NCBI GenBank assembly: GCA_011316305.1
Contig: SAUG01000002.1
Span: 186,001-250,000 of the forward strand
Reading direction: 5' to 3'
DNA length: 64,000 nucleotides
From: Rusavskia elegans
Taxonomy: Eukaryota > Ascomycota > Lecanoromycetes > Teloschistales > Teloschistaceae
Under the pieces are notes generated by a model. That model had not been told where the DNA came from, searched no databases, and saw only the letters and a program-made list of their open reading frames with translations. The translations under genes and the position numbers were made by a program. Shown here piece by piece: positions 46,402 through 58,606 of this stretch (within the stretch, counting starts at the first letter, position 1; each line of letters opens with the position of its first letter).

Positions 46402-47532
46402 TAGACTGGCCAATTCGAATCGGATTTCCGTCGAACCGTCGAATATTCGATCCGATTTTAGTAATTCGACCCGAGTTCGACCTATTAAACGGTCGTGTCG
46501 GATTATAGATTTTAATTTAATTTTCGGATTAGATTATAGTTTTTTATTTAAAAATCTAATCTAAAAATACAATCTAATCCGATTTATAATTATCTTCGTA
46601 AATAAGATACGAAAGTAATTATATATAATATAAAATAGAAATATATTTTATTTAATACTAGTTTATATAATAGTATTTTATAGATATTAGTTTATATATC
46701 GATATTTTATAAATAGTACTATTTTTTTCGAAATAATTTTATAGATATATATATTTTTTCTATAATTTATTATTTTTTAGAATTTATTAACAACTAGTTA
46801 TTATTATAACTTCGGCTATATATCGAGATTTTATATTAATTTTCTATTATTTAGATATTTTTACAGTTAATAGTAATTCGTTTAATATAGATTACAGCTA
46901 GTTAATAATCTATGAAATTAAAATATAGTCGGATAGATATAATAATATAGTAATATACTATATTTAATCGATAGAATAATAATTATATATCTTTCTATTA
47001 TATTCTATAAAGCTACGAACGCTATATTTTATATTTTATCGATTTTTCTATTTATATATACGGCAACGACGTCGGTAAAAATTTCGTAATATAATTTAGC
47101 GAAAGGTATTTTAGAAATAAAAAACTTTCGCTGGACGTATCGATCTAGAAAATAAAAAAGCGAAAATAGATATTTATATTAGATATTATATATTACTTTT
47201 CTATTTTCGTAATATAAAAGGGTATAATAGATATATAGATATTGAATAATTATATAAAAAGTTTTAACAATTTAATAAATAATAATATATAATATACGTT
47301 AATATTAAAAATATCTAAAATCTTTAATATATTATTAGAAAAAAAAAAGAAATTATATTTTATTATTAGAATTTTACTTTAATATTTAACTTTAGCGTTT
47401 TAACGGATTAAACCCGGATATTTAATTTCGATCTAGATTCGAATTAGGTCGAATTATAGAAAAACTCGATCCGGTTCGAATCGGATCGAATTAATTAATT
47501 TAAATTCGAAATCCGATCCGACGGTCAATTTA
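46402..47532. mobile_element. hAT-like element, 1131 bp
   Basis: Starts TAGACTGGCCAATTCG and ends GACGGTCAATTTA (RIP-altered GGCCAGTCTA), with an exact 8-bp duplication ATTACTAT (46394-46401, 47533-47540). The interior is strongly RIP-mutated with no readable transposase. Confidence 0.8.
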
Positions 47533-47540
47533 ATTACTAT

Positions 47541-48119
47541 CTTTTTTTGAAAAAATAACCGAAATTTATTTCGTTTAAATAGTAGAAAATCTATATATTT
47601 TATATATTCGACCTATAGATAATATTTCCGGATGTTTTTCTAATTATAAAATATAAATACTAAATTAAATAATTTGAAACTAATAGATATTATAGAAAAT
47701 CTACTCGCGGAAAATCCGATAATAGTAATTAATAAAATAATTAATAATTCCGATTATTATTGTATATTAATTTAGATATCCATTTTTTTAAAATAATATT
47801 TTATTTTTGTTTTTTCTACTGATACTAACGTTTTGTTTTTAAATTATAATATCTAATTTTTTTAATCGGCTACTATAGTAAAAAATATATTATTAAAAAA
47901 AATCGAAATAAAAACAATTTTTTAAAAAATACTAATATTAAACGAATAATTAATTAAATATAAAGTATTTATATATTTTATAAATAATCGAATATTCGAA
48001 ATACATTTTATATATATATTTATTTTATGTAAATATTATAAAAATATCAATTTCTGATATTAAATTATAATTTTTATTTCTTTTTTAAAAGATTTCTATT
48101 TCGGACTATATTGAGTTTT
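47541..48119. repeat. RIP-degraded sequence, unidentified
   Basis: A+T-rich, CpA/TpG-poor, no boundaries or coding seen. Confidence 0.5.
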
Positions 48120-48990
48120 AATATATTTAATTATTTAATATTAACGTTATATACGACAACGATTATTATATTAATATATAAAAAAAATATTACAATTAAA
48201 ATCCGTCAAATAGATTTTACAGCGCAGTTAATTACTTTTATTTAATTATTTCTTTTTTTATTCGATCACGAATCCTCTATTATCTAGTCCTTTTTTGACG
48301 TTATAAATAATTATAAAAATCTAATATTTCCGCTATAACTATCTGCTATACTGCGAAGTATCTATCTATAATTTTCGAAAAGCTATATATATTATATAAT
48401 CTGTATCTAAACGTTTCGCTAAATTATTAAAATATTTTTTAATTTTTATAACTTTGAAGAAATCGTTATATAGTACGCTAGCTACTATAGCTATAAGCTT
48501 TACCCAATCGATTAGATTAAAAAGAATAAAAAAATCGGATAATACGTTTTAAAAGTAATAAAAAAAAGATTTTTATTATAGTCGATAAAGATTACTTTAG
48601 CTATAACGAGATAGTCCACGTCTACGCGGGTAGATATAGTTATTACAAATAAAGATACTATCGTCTAGTTTTGTTTACAGCTGTAGCTATTATTAAAATA
48701 TATACGTACGTAAAAGGTTTTAGTAAATCGTAGTACTTGCGAGGATATAGTATTGCAGGGCTTATATTACTAGTAAAAGAAAAAAAAGAAACGATATTTG
48801 CGAGGTATATTTATCGATAGAAAGATACGTTATACTATTAAGTAAATTTAGATTATAATTTTAAAAATCGATATTTACGTTAATTAAATTTAAATATAGA
48901 TTCTACTATCGTATATTCGATATTAATATATTAACGCTTGATTTATCTATCGAACCACTGATTTACCGGATATTAGAATCAAAACTAAAT
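48120..48990 (-). repeat. Repeat X copy
   Basis: Same orientation and order of landmarks as 29440-30425: TATACGACAACGATTATTAT, GCAGTTAATTA, the CCACGTCTACGCGGG segment and the terminal ACCACTGATTTACCGGATAT. A second terminal fragment follows at 49190-49375. Confidence 0.65.
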
Positions 48991-49189
48991 TAACTAAATA
49001 ACTTTTATTTATCCGATACTAAACTACGATAAAAATATTACTAAAAATATAATTTATATTCACTTTATTATTATTATATATAAAATCGAGATTAGAATAC
49101 GGACGATATTTAAAAAATTAAAAGATTAAAAAAGAAAATTTAATGAATAAACGTTACAATTTTCTAAAATATTTTTTAATTAAATTATC

Positions 49190-49375
49190 GGCAAAAAAAA
49201 AACGTTATATAATTAAGCAAATTAGATTAAAAATCTAAAAAATCGTTATTTACGTTATTTAAACTAAATTATAAATACTATTACCGTATATTCGATATTA
49301 GTATATTATCGCTTGATTTATTTATCGAACCACTGGTTTACCGAATACTAAAATCAAAATAAAATAACTATTTAT
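49190..49375 (-). repeat. Terminal fragment of repeat X
   Basis: Contains CTATTACCGTATATTCGATA and ACCACTGGTTTACCGAATAC, the last roughly 180 bp of repeat X. Confidence 0.55.
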
Positions 49376-49483
49376 CATTTGTTTTAAAAATTCGTCTAAT
49401 TTAAAACTACTAATATTTTTTTTTAAAAAAGATATAAATATATTTAAATTTAATAGTTTTTCAAAAATTTTATTAAATAGAAT

Positions 49484-49893
49484 TGTTACGTCCACGATTC
49501 CACAGAGGTTTTCTGGAAAGATTAGCTAGGCAAGCGAGTCTAATTATTTATAGCCGCGTATAGCTGCTATAGCTACCCTTTCTAATAGAACTTTTAGTAG
49601 ACGGCTATCTATCGGTTTTTACGGCTATTCTTATTATATATATCGTTTATTATTTCTATAGATAGATTCTTTTATTAGTCGTTAATATAATTATTAGATA
49701 TATATCTACTATTCTCTTTTTAATTATTTTATAATAAAGATACCTCGTAATATCGTAACCGTATCTCTGCGGCTGTATAGAATTAGTTATAATAATTTAT
49801 ACTAGGACTCCTTTATTATTTAGTAGTTCGGACTATATTTATAGCTATAGCTAGATTTAAACGTAACGCTCTCTAATAGATAGGAACGTTATA
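49484..49893 (+). repeat. LTR of Gag-only copy 1 (5' LTR)
   Basis: Starts TGTTACGTCCACGATTCC and ends GGAACGTTATA. It is the reverse complement of the LTR type seen in the Pol-only copies. Confidence 0.8.
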
Positions 49894-52412
49894 TTTTAAT
49901 AACTTACTATATTAGTTTTATTATCCCGATATATAGATCGAAGTAATACTATTAAAGCAGTAATATTAAATATCTATAAAAGAAATAAAAGATCTTTAAA
50001 GCTATAGGTTACTTAGATAAATATCTACTTCGTATTATATATAAACCAGTTTCTAAACGAAATAGTTAAGGTTCTATTTATAATATTATATCTAGAAAAG
50101 GCTACCTTTAATTAGATATAGTCTCGAATAGAAGATTACTTCGATAACCCGAAAGAATAGAAAGAAGATAAGATATTATAGATTTTCTATACCTTCGGTA
50201 ATTTTATTATAGCTATAAAAGAAGCCTTTAGAAATAATAATAAGGATAGGGTAATAGGTAGAAGACTAATAGTTCTAAAATAGTAGAAGTCGATAGCTAT
50301 CTACGCTATTTAGTTTAGAACGTTAGTTTATAAGATAAACTAGAAAGATTTAGTTCTAAAAGCCTACTTCTATAAAGGATTTTAGATAAAAGTTAAAAAA
50401 GCTATAGCGGTAATTAAAGAACCGGATTCGCTAGTAGATTTTATTAAATTCGCGATAAAAATTAATACTAGATAGTATAAAATATACTTAGATAAACAGG
50501 CGTTTAATAAAATAGGACCCGCTAAAAAAAAACTTAAAGGAAATCTAATAGAGCTCGATATTACCGAAATTAAAGAATCGAAAACTAAAGCTTATTATTT
50601 ATATAGAAAAACGGAATACTTTAAAAGAAATTACCTAATTAAAGAAATAACTAAAGTAACTAAATATTTTTTTAAAATAATAGAAAAATTATCTAATAAA
50701 TATATAGCGAAAAGCTAGTTAGCCTACTATAATAATATTTACCCTATCTATCTATCGGATAAAAAGGAAATAGGATATTATTCTAAAGAACCTAGGAAAA
50801 TATAGAAAATAAAGCTAATAATTAATTTTAAACTATATAAAACCGAAAGATCCCTTATAGTAGTATTTAAAGTTAAAATCGGAGGCTAATAAATAATAGC
50901 TCTCGTAAATAGAAAGGAAGATAATAAAGTTATAAAAGAATTCTATAATAAAATTAAAGGATATCTCTATAGAAAAATAATAAATAATAATAGAATTTTC
51001 GATATCGAAGTTAAAATAAAATATAGATTAATTAGAATATTAAATTTTACTATAATCGAAAGTTAAAAAAGTTATATTATTTTAGAAAACGAGTAGAAAA
51101 AATCTATATTAGAAAAACTAATAGAAAAGAATACTATCGGTAAAAAAATAAAATTATAAATAATATATCTCCTAGCCTATAAAAATCTCTTATATAAAGA
51201 AATAGACGTCGTTTTAGTAATAAATTACGAAGAGATTAAAGATTTAGATAAAAAATTTAAAGAAGATAGAAAAGTTTAGGAAATAAAGATTTAAAAGAAA
51301 TACTATTACTTTTTCTAATAACTTACTAAGAAGTATAATAAAAGCAAAGAAATAATCTAATAGCTTTAAATAAACTATATTAGAAATATATACTAGAATA
51401 TAATTAAAGCTATAGATAAAATCGAATACTATAAACTAAACTAAATAGATTAAAATAAAGGAATACCGGACCTAGTATTTAGCGCTTAACCTAAAAACGA
51501 GGAATTTAATTAGTATCCGTCGTTATCGTTATAGAACGAAATAGTTACTAAAGAATAAAATTTAGCAGGACTATTAGAAGAACTAGAAATAATTTATAAT
51601 ATAGATATATAATCCGAAACGTATAAAAATAGTAGCGAAAAAGCTTTTTACTAGATCTTCTTTAGAATTCTATATTTTCTATAGGTTAAAAGAAGTTAAA
51701 ATCTTTTAAAATTTAATCTAGATTACCCGAACTAAATCTAGATATTAATTTAACGGATACCTTTTACGCGGCTAGTATAAAATTAATAGAAAAATAAAAT
51801 ATAATCGGATCGTTAAACTTATTAAATCGAAAGAATACGCGTTACTTCTAAATAATAAAATTATTTTTACGCTTATCTAAAGCGCGATAATAGGTAATAA
51901 GATATTTTTATTTACTAAAGAGTCGGCGGAAATCCGATTCCTAGACTAAATATTTATTACGAATTTTCTTTTCGGAATTAAAAAAGGATTTAATATAATA
52001 GTAAGTTTCGGAATATTTATTAATAATATCCGCGATATTAGAACGAAGTTTATTCTTTTTATCTTTAAAACGTTTCCCTACAGAAATTAGTAGAAATAAA
52101 GAAAATAAAAGAAATAATATATAGGTAGTATTAGATATTAGAAAATCGTACGATTTCTAAGCCTAAATATATTTACTATAAATATTACTACTAACCTCGA
52201 CCTTATATTCTTTTAAAGGATTACAGATATATAAAAAATAAAAAAAAGATATTATAATTCCTTTTAGCTAGATATAATAAAATGATTTTAGTCGATTTTC
52301 TTTTTAAGAATATATAATAAAGATATTAACGAAAGAAAGAAAGGAAAAAAAAAATCCTTTTTATATTCTATATACGGTTTTTATACTAGGTAAAAAGCGA
52401 TATAGAAAGGGC

Positions 52413-52824
52413 TGTATTATATCTATAATTCTATAGAGGTTCTCTAGAAAGATTAGCTAGATAAACGAGTCTAATTATCTATAACCGCGTATAGCCGCTA
52501 TAGCCGCCCTTTTTAATAGGACTTTTAGTAGACGGCTACCTATCGGCTTTTATAGCTATATTTACTATATATATCGCTTATTATTTCTATAGATAGATTC
52601 TCTCGTTAGTCGTTAATATAATTATTAAATACGTATCTATTATTCTCTTTTTAATTATTTTATAATAAAGATATTTTATAATATCGTAACCGTACCTCTA
52701 CGGCTATAGAAAATTAGTTACGATAATCTATATTAGGACTCCCTTACTATTTAGTAGCTCGGACTACGTCCACGGCTATAGCTAGGCTCGAGCGTAACGC
52801 TCTCTGATACACAGGGACGTTACA
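52413..52824 (+). repeat. LTR of Gag-only copy 1 (3' LTR)
   Basis: Starts TGTATTATATCTATAATTC and ends CACAGGGACGTTACA next to the AGAAT duplication. It is preceded by the shared purine-rich run GATATAGAAAGGGC. Confidence 0.8.
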
Positions 52825-52829
52825 AGAAT

Positions 52830-53254
52830 ATACCGATAATATTTCTATAGTATTATATAAATATATTTAAACAAATTAAAACAAGATTATTTGACGTGCC
52901 GTATAGTAAAACTGTCGGAAAATCTATTTAAAACGTCGATGTTTTAGTTGAATTCCTATTAAAAGAGAGTTCAAAGCATTGAAATAGAAATTAGTTAATA
53001 TCGCTTCTAAAAATTTCATATTTCGATATTTTAAAGTATTTCTAATGGTCTAAAACTATTTAAACTTTTAATCTATTTGAAAAAATATTAAAACTTTTAT
53101 TTAGAAAAAAATAGAAAGAGATATCTCGAAAATTTCAAAGAAATCGATATTTTCTATCCGTTATTCGACGCTAAATCCTTTTTACTTTTAAATTTTTTAA
53201 AATCCTTTTTTTTGATTCTAGTTTTCTAGATATTTAGATATTCGATCAAAGTTA
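52830..53254. repeat. RIP-affected sequence, unidentified
   Basis: A+T-rich stretch between the Gypsy element and a TIR element, with patches of normal dinucleotides. No coding seen. Confidence 0.45.
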
Positions 53255-53690
53255 AAATTGGACCTCGGAACGGATTGGATCGGATCGGATTCTAGTGTCT
53301 TTAACTCGATTCGAAGCGGATTAGAATATTTCCAGGTTAGATTATAAACGGGTTAGGATATAAGTAGATTCTCGCGGGTTTATCTCGTTTAAAAGACGAA
53401 TTAATTAATTCCCGCGCTAATATAGAGGCTAAACAAGCGTATATAGATTTCTCTAGTGTTTTTTTTTTATATAAAAAAGATAAATTCTATATATACGCTA
53501 ATTAAGCGCCTATATTTATTTAATAGGAATCAATTTTGAAAACTATTATTTTTAGTAAATCCCGACCCGAATCTAATTCGTTTTAATTTAAATCGGATTA
53601 GTATCTATATAATTCGATTTAGACTCGATTTATATCCGTTCGGATCGAATTTAGATAGAGATTTTCTATATTCCGTTCCGGATTCTAACG
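53255..53690. mobile_element. Small TIR-like element
   Basis: The left end near GACCTCGGAACGGATTGG and the right end near CCGTTCCGGATTCTAACG are imperfect inverted repeats. Both ends are rich in CGGAT motifs. About 430 bp with no coding. Boundaries and target duplication are uncertain. Confidence 0.4.
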
Positions 53691-53895
53691 TCAGCTAAAA
53701 GTATCGCCGATTCCTAACGGCTATAAAACGAATAACGATAATTTTCCAATAATTATAATTGTTTTTATAATTTAACAGTATTGAAACCGAACGGATAAAT
53801 CATTTAAAAAAAATATATTTATAATATTATAGTTTACTTTAAAAATATATAACTGCGGTTATATATACTTAAAAAATTTCGATGTTTTAAATAAT
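53690..53895. repeat. Repeat Y, RIP-degraded copy
   Basis: Matches 30585-30790 in the same order (CAGCTAAAAGTATCGCCGAT ... AACTGCGGTTATATATACTT). Differences are mostly C-to-T and G-to-A. Confidence 0.6.
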
Positions 53896-53984
53896 AATAA
53901 TTCGAATAGAATAGAAAAATTAATATTTATATAGATTTTATCGATTCGATAAAAACGAAAATATATTGATATAGATAATATAAT

Positions 53985-54258
53985 TAAACTGACCGTCGGA
54001 TCGGGTTTCGAATTCGAATTGAAAAAATCGATTAAAACGTAAAATTCTAATATAAAAATATAATTCTAGTATAAAAGTTATATCTATTTATCTAAAATAA
54101 TACTAGTTAAAAAATTACGTTAATTAGAAAAATTCTAGTAAAACTAAATATATTACCTTTATATATAATTAATCAATAAATTTAATATAACATTATACTA
54201 TTAATAAAAGTATAGCGGGTTTCTATAGTATCGACGGAAATACGTACCGAAATAGCTA
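53985..54258. mobile_element. hAT-like MITE relic, 274 bp
   Basis: Starts TAAACTGACCGTCGGATCGG and ends ACCGAAATAGCTAAATTA, RIP-altered versions of the family ends. Flanking 8-mers AATATAAT and GATAAAAT agree at six of eight positions. Confidence 0.5.
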
Positions 54259-54399
54259 AATTAGATAAAATCTAATAGTAAATAATTAATAAATATATTT
54301 ACGATTGTAATAAATTAAAAAAATTCTACTAAAACGTGTAATAGTTTTTCGTATTATTTCTATAATATTAAATAATTCAATACGCCGAACAACAATTGT

Positions 54400-55115
54400 T
54401 GATTATTTTAAAAATTATTGTAGGCTTTTTAACGCTGCTATTTCTAAATATCTATCGAATCTATTTATTTTTTCTAGTTATTTTTAATTAGTAAAGAGAT
54501 TTTAAAAATTATTTATAATATAGGAAATCGATATATATTTATAGTCTAGTATTTTATCTATTCTATCAAATATTTATTTATAAATTATTTTTTTTTCGAC
54601 TAGTTTATTCTAATTAGTAGAGAGAAGATCTAAGTTATTATCGGTATTAAATTTCGATATATATTTACGGTCCAGTGCTTTCTTTTTTCTATTTAGTACT
54701 CGCTCGTATATCTTTTCCGCCTCGACCAGCTTCCTCTGATCAGCGTAGAGAACGCCTAACTGATAAAATATAAAGTTAGAGCATTCGTTCTTGACCGTAT
54801 AAAAGTCCTTAACAGTGTTAAGTTGTTGCACGCATCGACTCGCGTATGCGAGCAAGCGCGACTGCACTACCCAATACGCTGGCTCCGAGTGATAAGGCGC
54901 AGTATATCCTACTGTTGTCAGAGCAAGTATGATCAGATCAACCTTGCCCCGACTGATCGACTCAACACACCAATCATGTACCACCGGGTAAAGTGAATAG
55001 CTCTCGCTGTTTTGATGTGATTCGACTAGCGAATAAGCAAGCAGTCTCTTCATTACTCTCTTGAACCTCAATTCCTGGCCAACAATATCTCCGAGCTGGT
55101 ATATAAAGTACATAC
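54400..55115 (-). pseudogene. NLR-like (STAND) protein, C-terminal and TPR relic
   Basis: The minus-strand frame 55113-54610 encodes the helical region after the NB domain of fungal NLR-like proteins (LLAYSLVESHQNSESYSL, VVHDWCVESI, YWVVQSRLLAYASRC). It then enters a tetratricopeptide repeat: FYQLGVLYADQRKLVEAEKI then YERVLNRKKKALDR. The TPR continues as RIP-ruined DNA: the motif at 54657 recurs 126 bp away at 54531, one 42-residue repeat. The NB-ARC/NACHT part and the start are missing. The 5' end stops about 125 bp from the next gene's stop codon. Such proteins sense non-self and trigger cell death; this copy is dead. Confidence 0.75.
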
Positions 55116-55239
55116 GTTATCTCTATCATGTAAAGCTGGATTTGCAGAACCGCAACAATGTTCCTGCTGCCATCCTGCCTTACAGCTAGAATCCAGATTG
55201 AAACAGCTTATCCGCTTTTGATCGCTGTCATTCTGATCC

Positions 55240-57264
55240 TCATACCGCAGAGCCCTGCATATATTTTGCGAGCCAATTGACGGCCGCTTCATTAGGTCTT
55301 AGATAGTCAACGGCCGTCATCAATGAGTTGTCAAGAATGTGCACATCTCCTCCTTGATCCAGCAATAGTCGAAGAAAGTTCAAGCCATCTGTTTGATCCT
55401 CATTTACACATTGACCCGCTAGATGTAGTGGCGTCTTTCCATCCGATTGCCTTTGGAAGTTGACCACAGCTCCAGAATCCAACAGGGAGTTCACGACGTC
55501 GCAAGCTGGCGTGACAATGCCCGGGCCCCCCGCGCGATGTATTGCATAATGTAGAGGTGTTCCGTTGTCAGCCTCTGCTGTGACCGACGCGCCTTCTTGG
55601 AGTAGACGCTTGACAATATTCGATCTGTGTTGGCTCGAGGCACGATGTAGAGGCGTTTCCCCATGATTCCCTCGAACATCGACCAGGAGGCCACCGCGAA
55701 GCAGTGTACTGATACAGTCTCGAAAATCATGGCGAGGGGGGTTAATTTCCACCCCGGCAAAATGCAGCGCCGTGTCGCCTTTGTCATCTTGAGCTGCAAC
55801 ATCCGCACCATATTCGAGCAACAATTCCAGGATGTCGCTATATTCCCCCGCGGTGGCCGCGTGAATGGGCAATGAATCACGTGGTCCAGCACTTGTCCTC
55901 GCTCCGTTCTCTAGTAAATATCGAACAACGTCCAGGTTGCCGGTGGTAACAGCGTGATATAATGGTGTTCTTTGGTATTCGTCTCGCGCCTCAATCCGTG
56001 CACCTTTCCAAAGGAGGAACATGACGAGGCTTATATCACCACTCCGTGAAGCCGCTCGATGGAGAGGGGTCATTGAATGCCTGCTTTCAGACTCGATGTG
56101 AGCACCTCGAGCAACAAGTAGCTTTACTATGTCGATATGTCGATAAAAGATCGCTTCGTGAAGGGCTGTATGGGAATAGAGCCCGAAGTTGGCATTGAAT
56201 CCTTGATCGAGTGCAAACTCGGCAAGGGTGCAAGCATTGTGTCTAGCAGCGGCGAATAAAGCACCATCGAACACTTCGGGATCCACCACGCTGTCCTGAT
56301 GTAGCCGAATCAAGAGTTGTTTGCTGTCGATGCGAGCAGCACGGTCTAAGATGAACGATGACGACAAGGCTGAATCGGGAAGGGAAAGGTTGAAATATGA
56401 ATCCAATTTATCAATCCGCTTCTTTGAAAGATCGTACAATTTGGACAGTTTTTGCACGATTCGTGCGAAGTCCCTAGGCTCATCATCTAGTAAACAGGCA
56501 TCCTCCTGGGCCTCGAAATGTGCAAGGTAGTCCTCTAGGAAGAGTTCGGCTCCGAACAGATTGCCGCTGAGCTCGCATGATTCGGCCAGATCAATGTTCG
56601 AGCGAGGCAGAGTTACCCGAACCCCCCACCAAAGGTCTTCGAAAAAGGGTCTACGTCGGATTCGGAGCTCCAATACATGTGCCTTGTGTAGCTGTTCATG
56701 AACGTACAGTGACTCCTGCTTCCTGCCTTCCTGGAAACGATCTGCAATTCGGCGGCGGATGTGATCTTCCAGGTCACTTTTGTATTGGTTAACTTCCCTC
56801 GTCTTCAGAAGTTTTGGATCGTAAACTTCTAACCACCTCAGATCGCCGTACTCTGTAATCCTAATTCAAAATCAGGTGATGTTCAGCTCCGAAGCCACAG
56901 ACAGTTGTACGTACAACTCACCATCCGTTTTCGGAGCCAGCAGGCTTTGTAGGGTCGCCGATGGACTTGAAGTTCTCGAAAGAGATGGGTTTGATGAGTT
57001 CCTCGGTACAGTATTCGCTGGTTGAACTGGCGTTATAACCTGTTCGGCCTTGGTACGACTATCGGAACAAGCATAGTCAAAGCGTTCACAGCGATCACAG
57101 CGAGGTCCTGGCCATACCCGGTTTTCTGGAAGGCACTAAAAGCCAAAGGTCAGTCTTCACCCGGTCAAATGAACAAATACAGGTACAACCTTTGCCTTAT
57201 CAGATCTACAACGTTGACATTTGGAGTAAGCAAGCTTTCGACCTGATCTTGGTGCTCGTGGCAT
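55240..57264 (-). CDS. Zn(II)2Cys6-ankyrin repeat protein
   Basis: Three exons, 57264-57190, 57135-56922 and 56852-55240, join in frame over introns of 54 bp (57136-57189) and 69 bp (56853-56921), giving 633 residues. The zinc cluster spans the first splice: C16, C19, C26, C38, C41 and C48 with spacing 2-6-11-2-6, the binuclear pattern of fungal regulators, followed by a Ser/Thr/Pro linker. A charged helical part (about 100-200) precedes roughly eight ankyrin repeats (about 320-620) with classic TPLHRAA, LLEYGADV and TPLHLAG motifs. The C terminus ends VNWLAKYMQGSAV. The first intron starts GTTGTA, a weaker donor. The gene is intact and lies just upstream of the NLR relic on the same strand. 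Its function is unknown: DNA binding plus protein interaction is inferred from the domains. Confidence 0.85.
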
Positions 57265-58215
57265 CTCTTATAAGTTCACGAGGAGATGGGCCGTGTCCTA
57301 CAATGCCAAGGAATCGACCAACTCCAGCAAATGGATTTGATCGTCGCCAACCTCTAGATCAAGGGTATCCAACTCGACACATCGGTTTCCCTTGCTACAG
57401 AGGTAGCTGTACCCCCAGAAGTAGGCGGTGTAGTAGGTCGTTCCTGGGGACCGGACAGGTGATTGCGCTCAAGGCCGTCGGCGCCCCTATGCGACAAGAC
57501 GTTTGTCACCGACCCTCGGGGCCTAAGTACTCAATGTTACACAAGAACCGCCAAGTACTAAGCTCTTATTGTTCCTTTCATGCCTGCAAGCCACTCCGCG
57601 TTGGTTGGGCACGCTGGGGATTTTTCGTATGATCTAGGCAAACCTTCGGCGTTCTCTATATTGATCCTCGACCATCTGCAAAAGCCAACAATGAGATGGC
57701 GAGAAGAACAAAAAAGCCGTGATTCGGTGAGGAGTATATCACCTGTCCGGATACACTCTGTAATGCTGTTGAACTTTGCTAAAGAGGACGCAGAACGCAC
57801 CTTCACAATGAGTAGCTTTCTAGATAATATGTGTCTCGCAGGCGGCTGTGTACAAATCTAGCAGCTGCATGATGACGGCAACAATCCAAGAACTCGCCAG
57901 GCAGCATCGAAAAACCGCAGGCGTACGTAATAAGCCTCGGGCTTTCGAAGAAGGCCACTAGTCCCCTTTGACACTCACACTCTTGCCGCTTTTGTGACTT
58001 CGCAGAGCACTGTAGCCGAGAACATCATTGCGTGTACGATGGAACCGGGTATATGCCCCCATGAGCCATTAGTACATGTTGTAGGCTCTATATATCTATC
58101 TGGATGAGCAAAGCATGTTCTGTCCTCATCTAAACTGCCACCTGCTCTTTCTCTATATGCCGCCTTCAGAGTTGCCGGGATTGGAATATGAAAATTCAGT
58201 CAACACGTTTGATTA
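57265..58215. other. Upstream region of the Zn-ankyrin gene and island border
   Basis: Normal composition to about 58215. Frames at 57192-57861 show no domain and partly overlap the first exons of the Zn-ankyrin gene in antisense. It should contain that gene's promoter. Confidence 0.5.
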
Positions 58216-58606
58216 TATAATCTAGATAAGATTCAAAAAGATTATCGAAAGCCAATCGTTTAACGGATGCTAGTCTATTTAGATATAATAGCTTTAGTAT
58301 TAGTTTTTTAATATTTTCTAGTTTTCCAATATAGAAATTTTTAGATAATTGAAATTTAATATCTATCCTACTATTTTAATAGGTTATAAATTCGATTGAT
58401 ACGTTTTTACTAAACGATATTATATGTTAATATTCTTTCTAAAAACAATAGTCTTTTATAATAAAATTAATTATATTAAACCGTTTTTTTTTTTCTATTT
58501 AAAACTTTCTAAATTAAAAGAAAAAATAGCGATATTACCGAACGTTCGAACAAATCGCAGTCTAATATTTCTCTATCGTAAAATAATAGTAGCGAACGCT
58601 TTTAAA
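58216..58606. repeat. RIP-degraded sequence
   Basis: A+T-rich border sequence with no recognised element. Confidence 0.5.

Larger units (their letters stand above)
49484..52824 (+). mobile_element. Gypsy LTR element, Gag-only copy 1
   Basis: 3341 bp with an exact 5-bp duplication AGAAT (49479-49483, 52825-52829). LTRs are 49484-49893 and 52413-52824. Coding is on the plus strand. The Gag capsid region (about 50090-50480) is readable through RIP stops: IEDYFDNPKE, FRTLVYKIN and KDLVLKAYFYKGF. A decayed zinc-knuckle-like run follows, YYLYRKTEYFKRNYLIKE (about 50590-50645), where Cys codons have become Tyr. Then comes a protease-like segment (KIGG then IIALVNRKEDNKVIKEFY, near 50876-50945). The last 1.1 kb before the LTR encodes something unidentified (for example KIIFTLI, SAIIGNKIFLF). 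No RT or integrase is present. Confidence 0.82.

Noticed and set aside
57192..57861. Plus-strand frames upstream of the Zn-ankyrin gene
   Set aside because: They partly overlap its first exon in antisense and show no domain.
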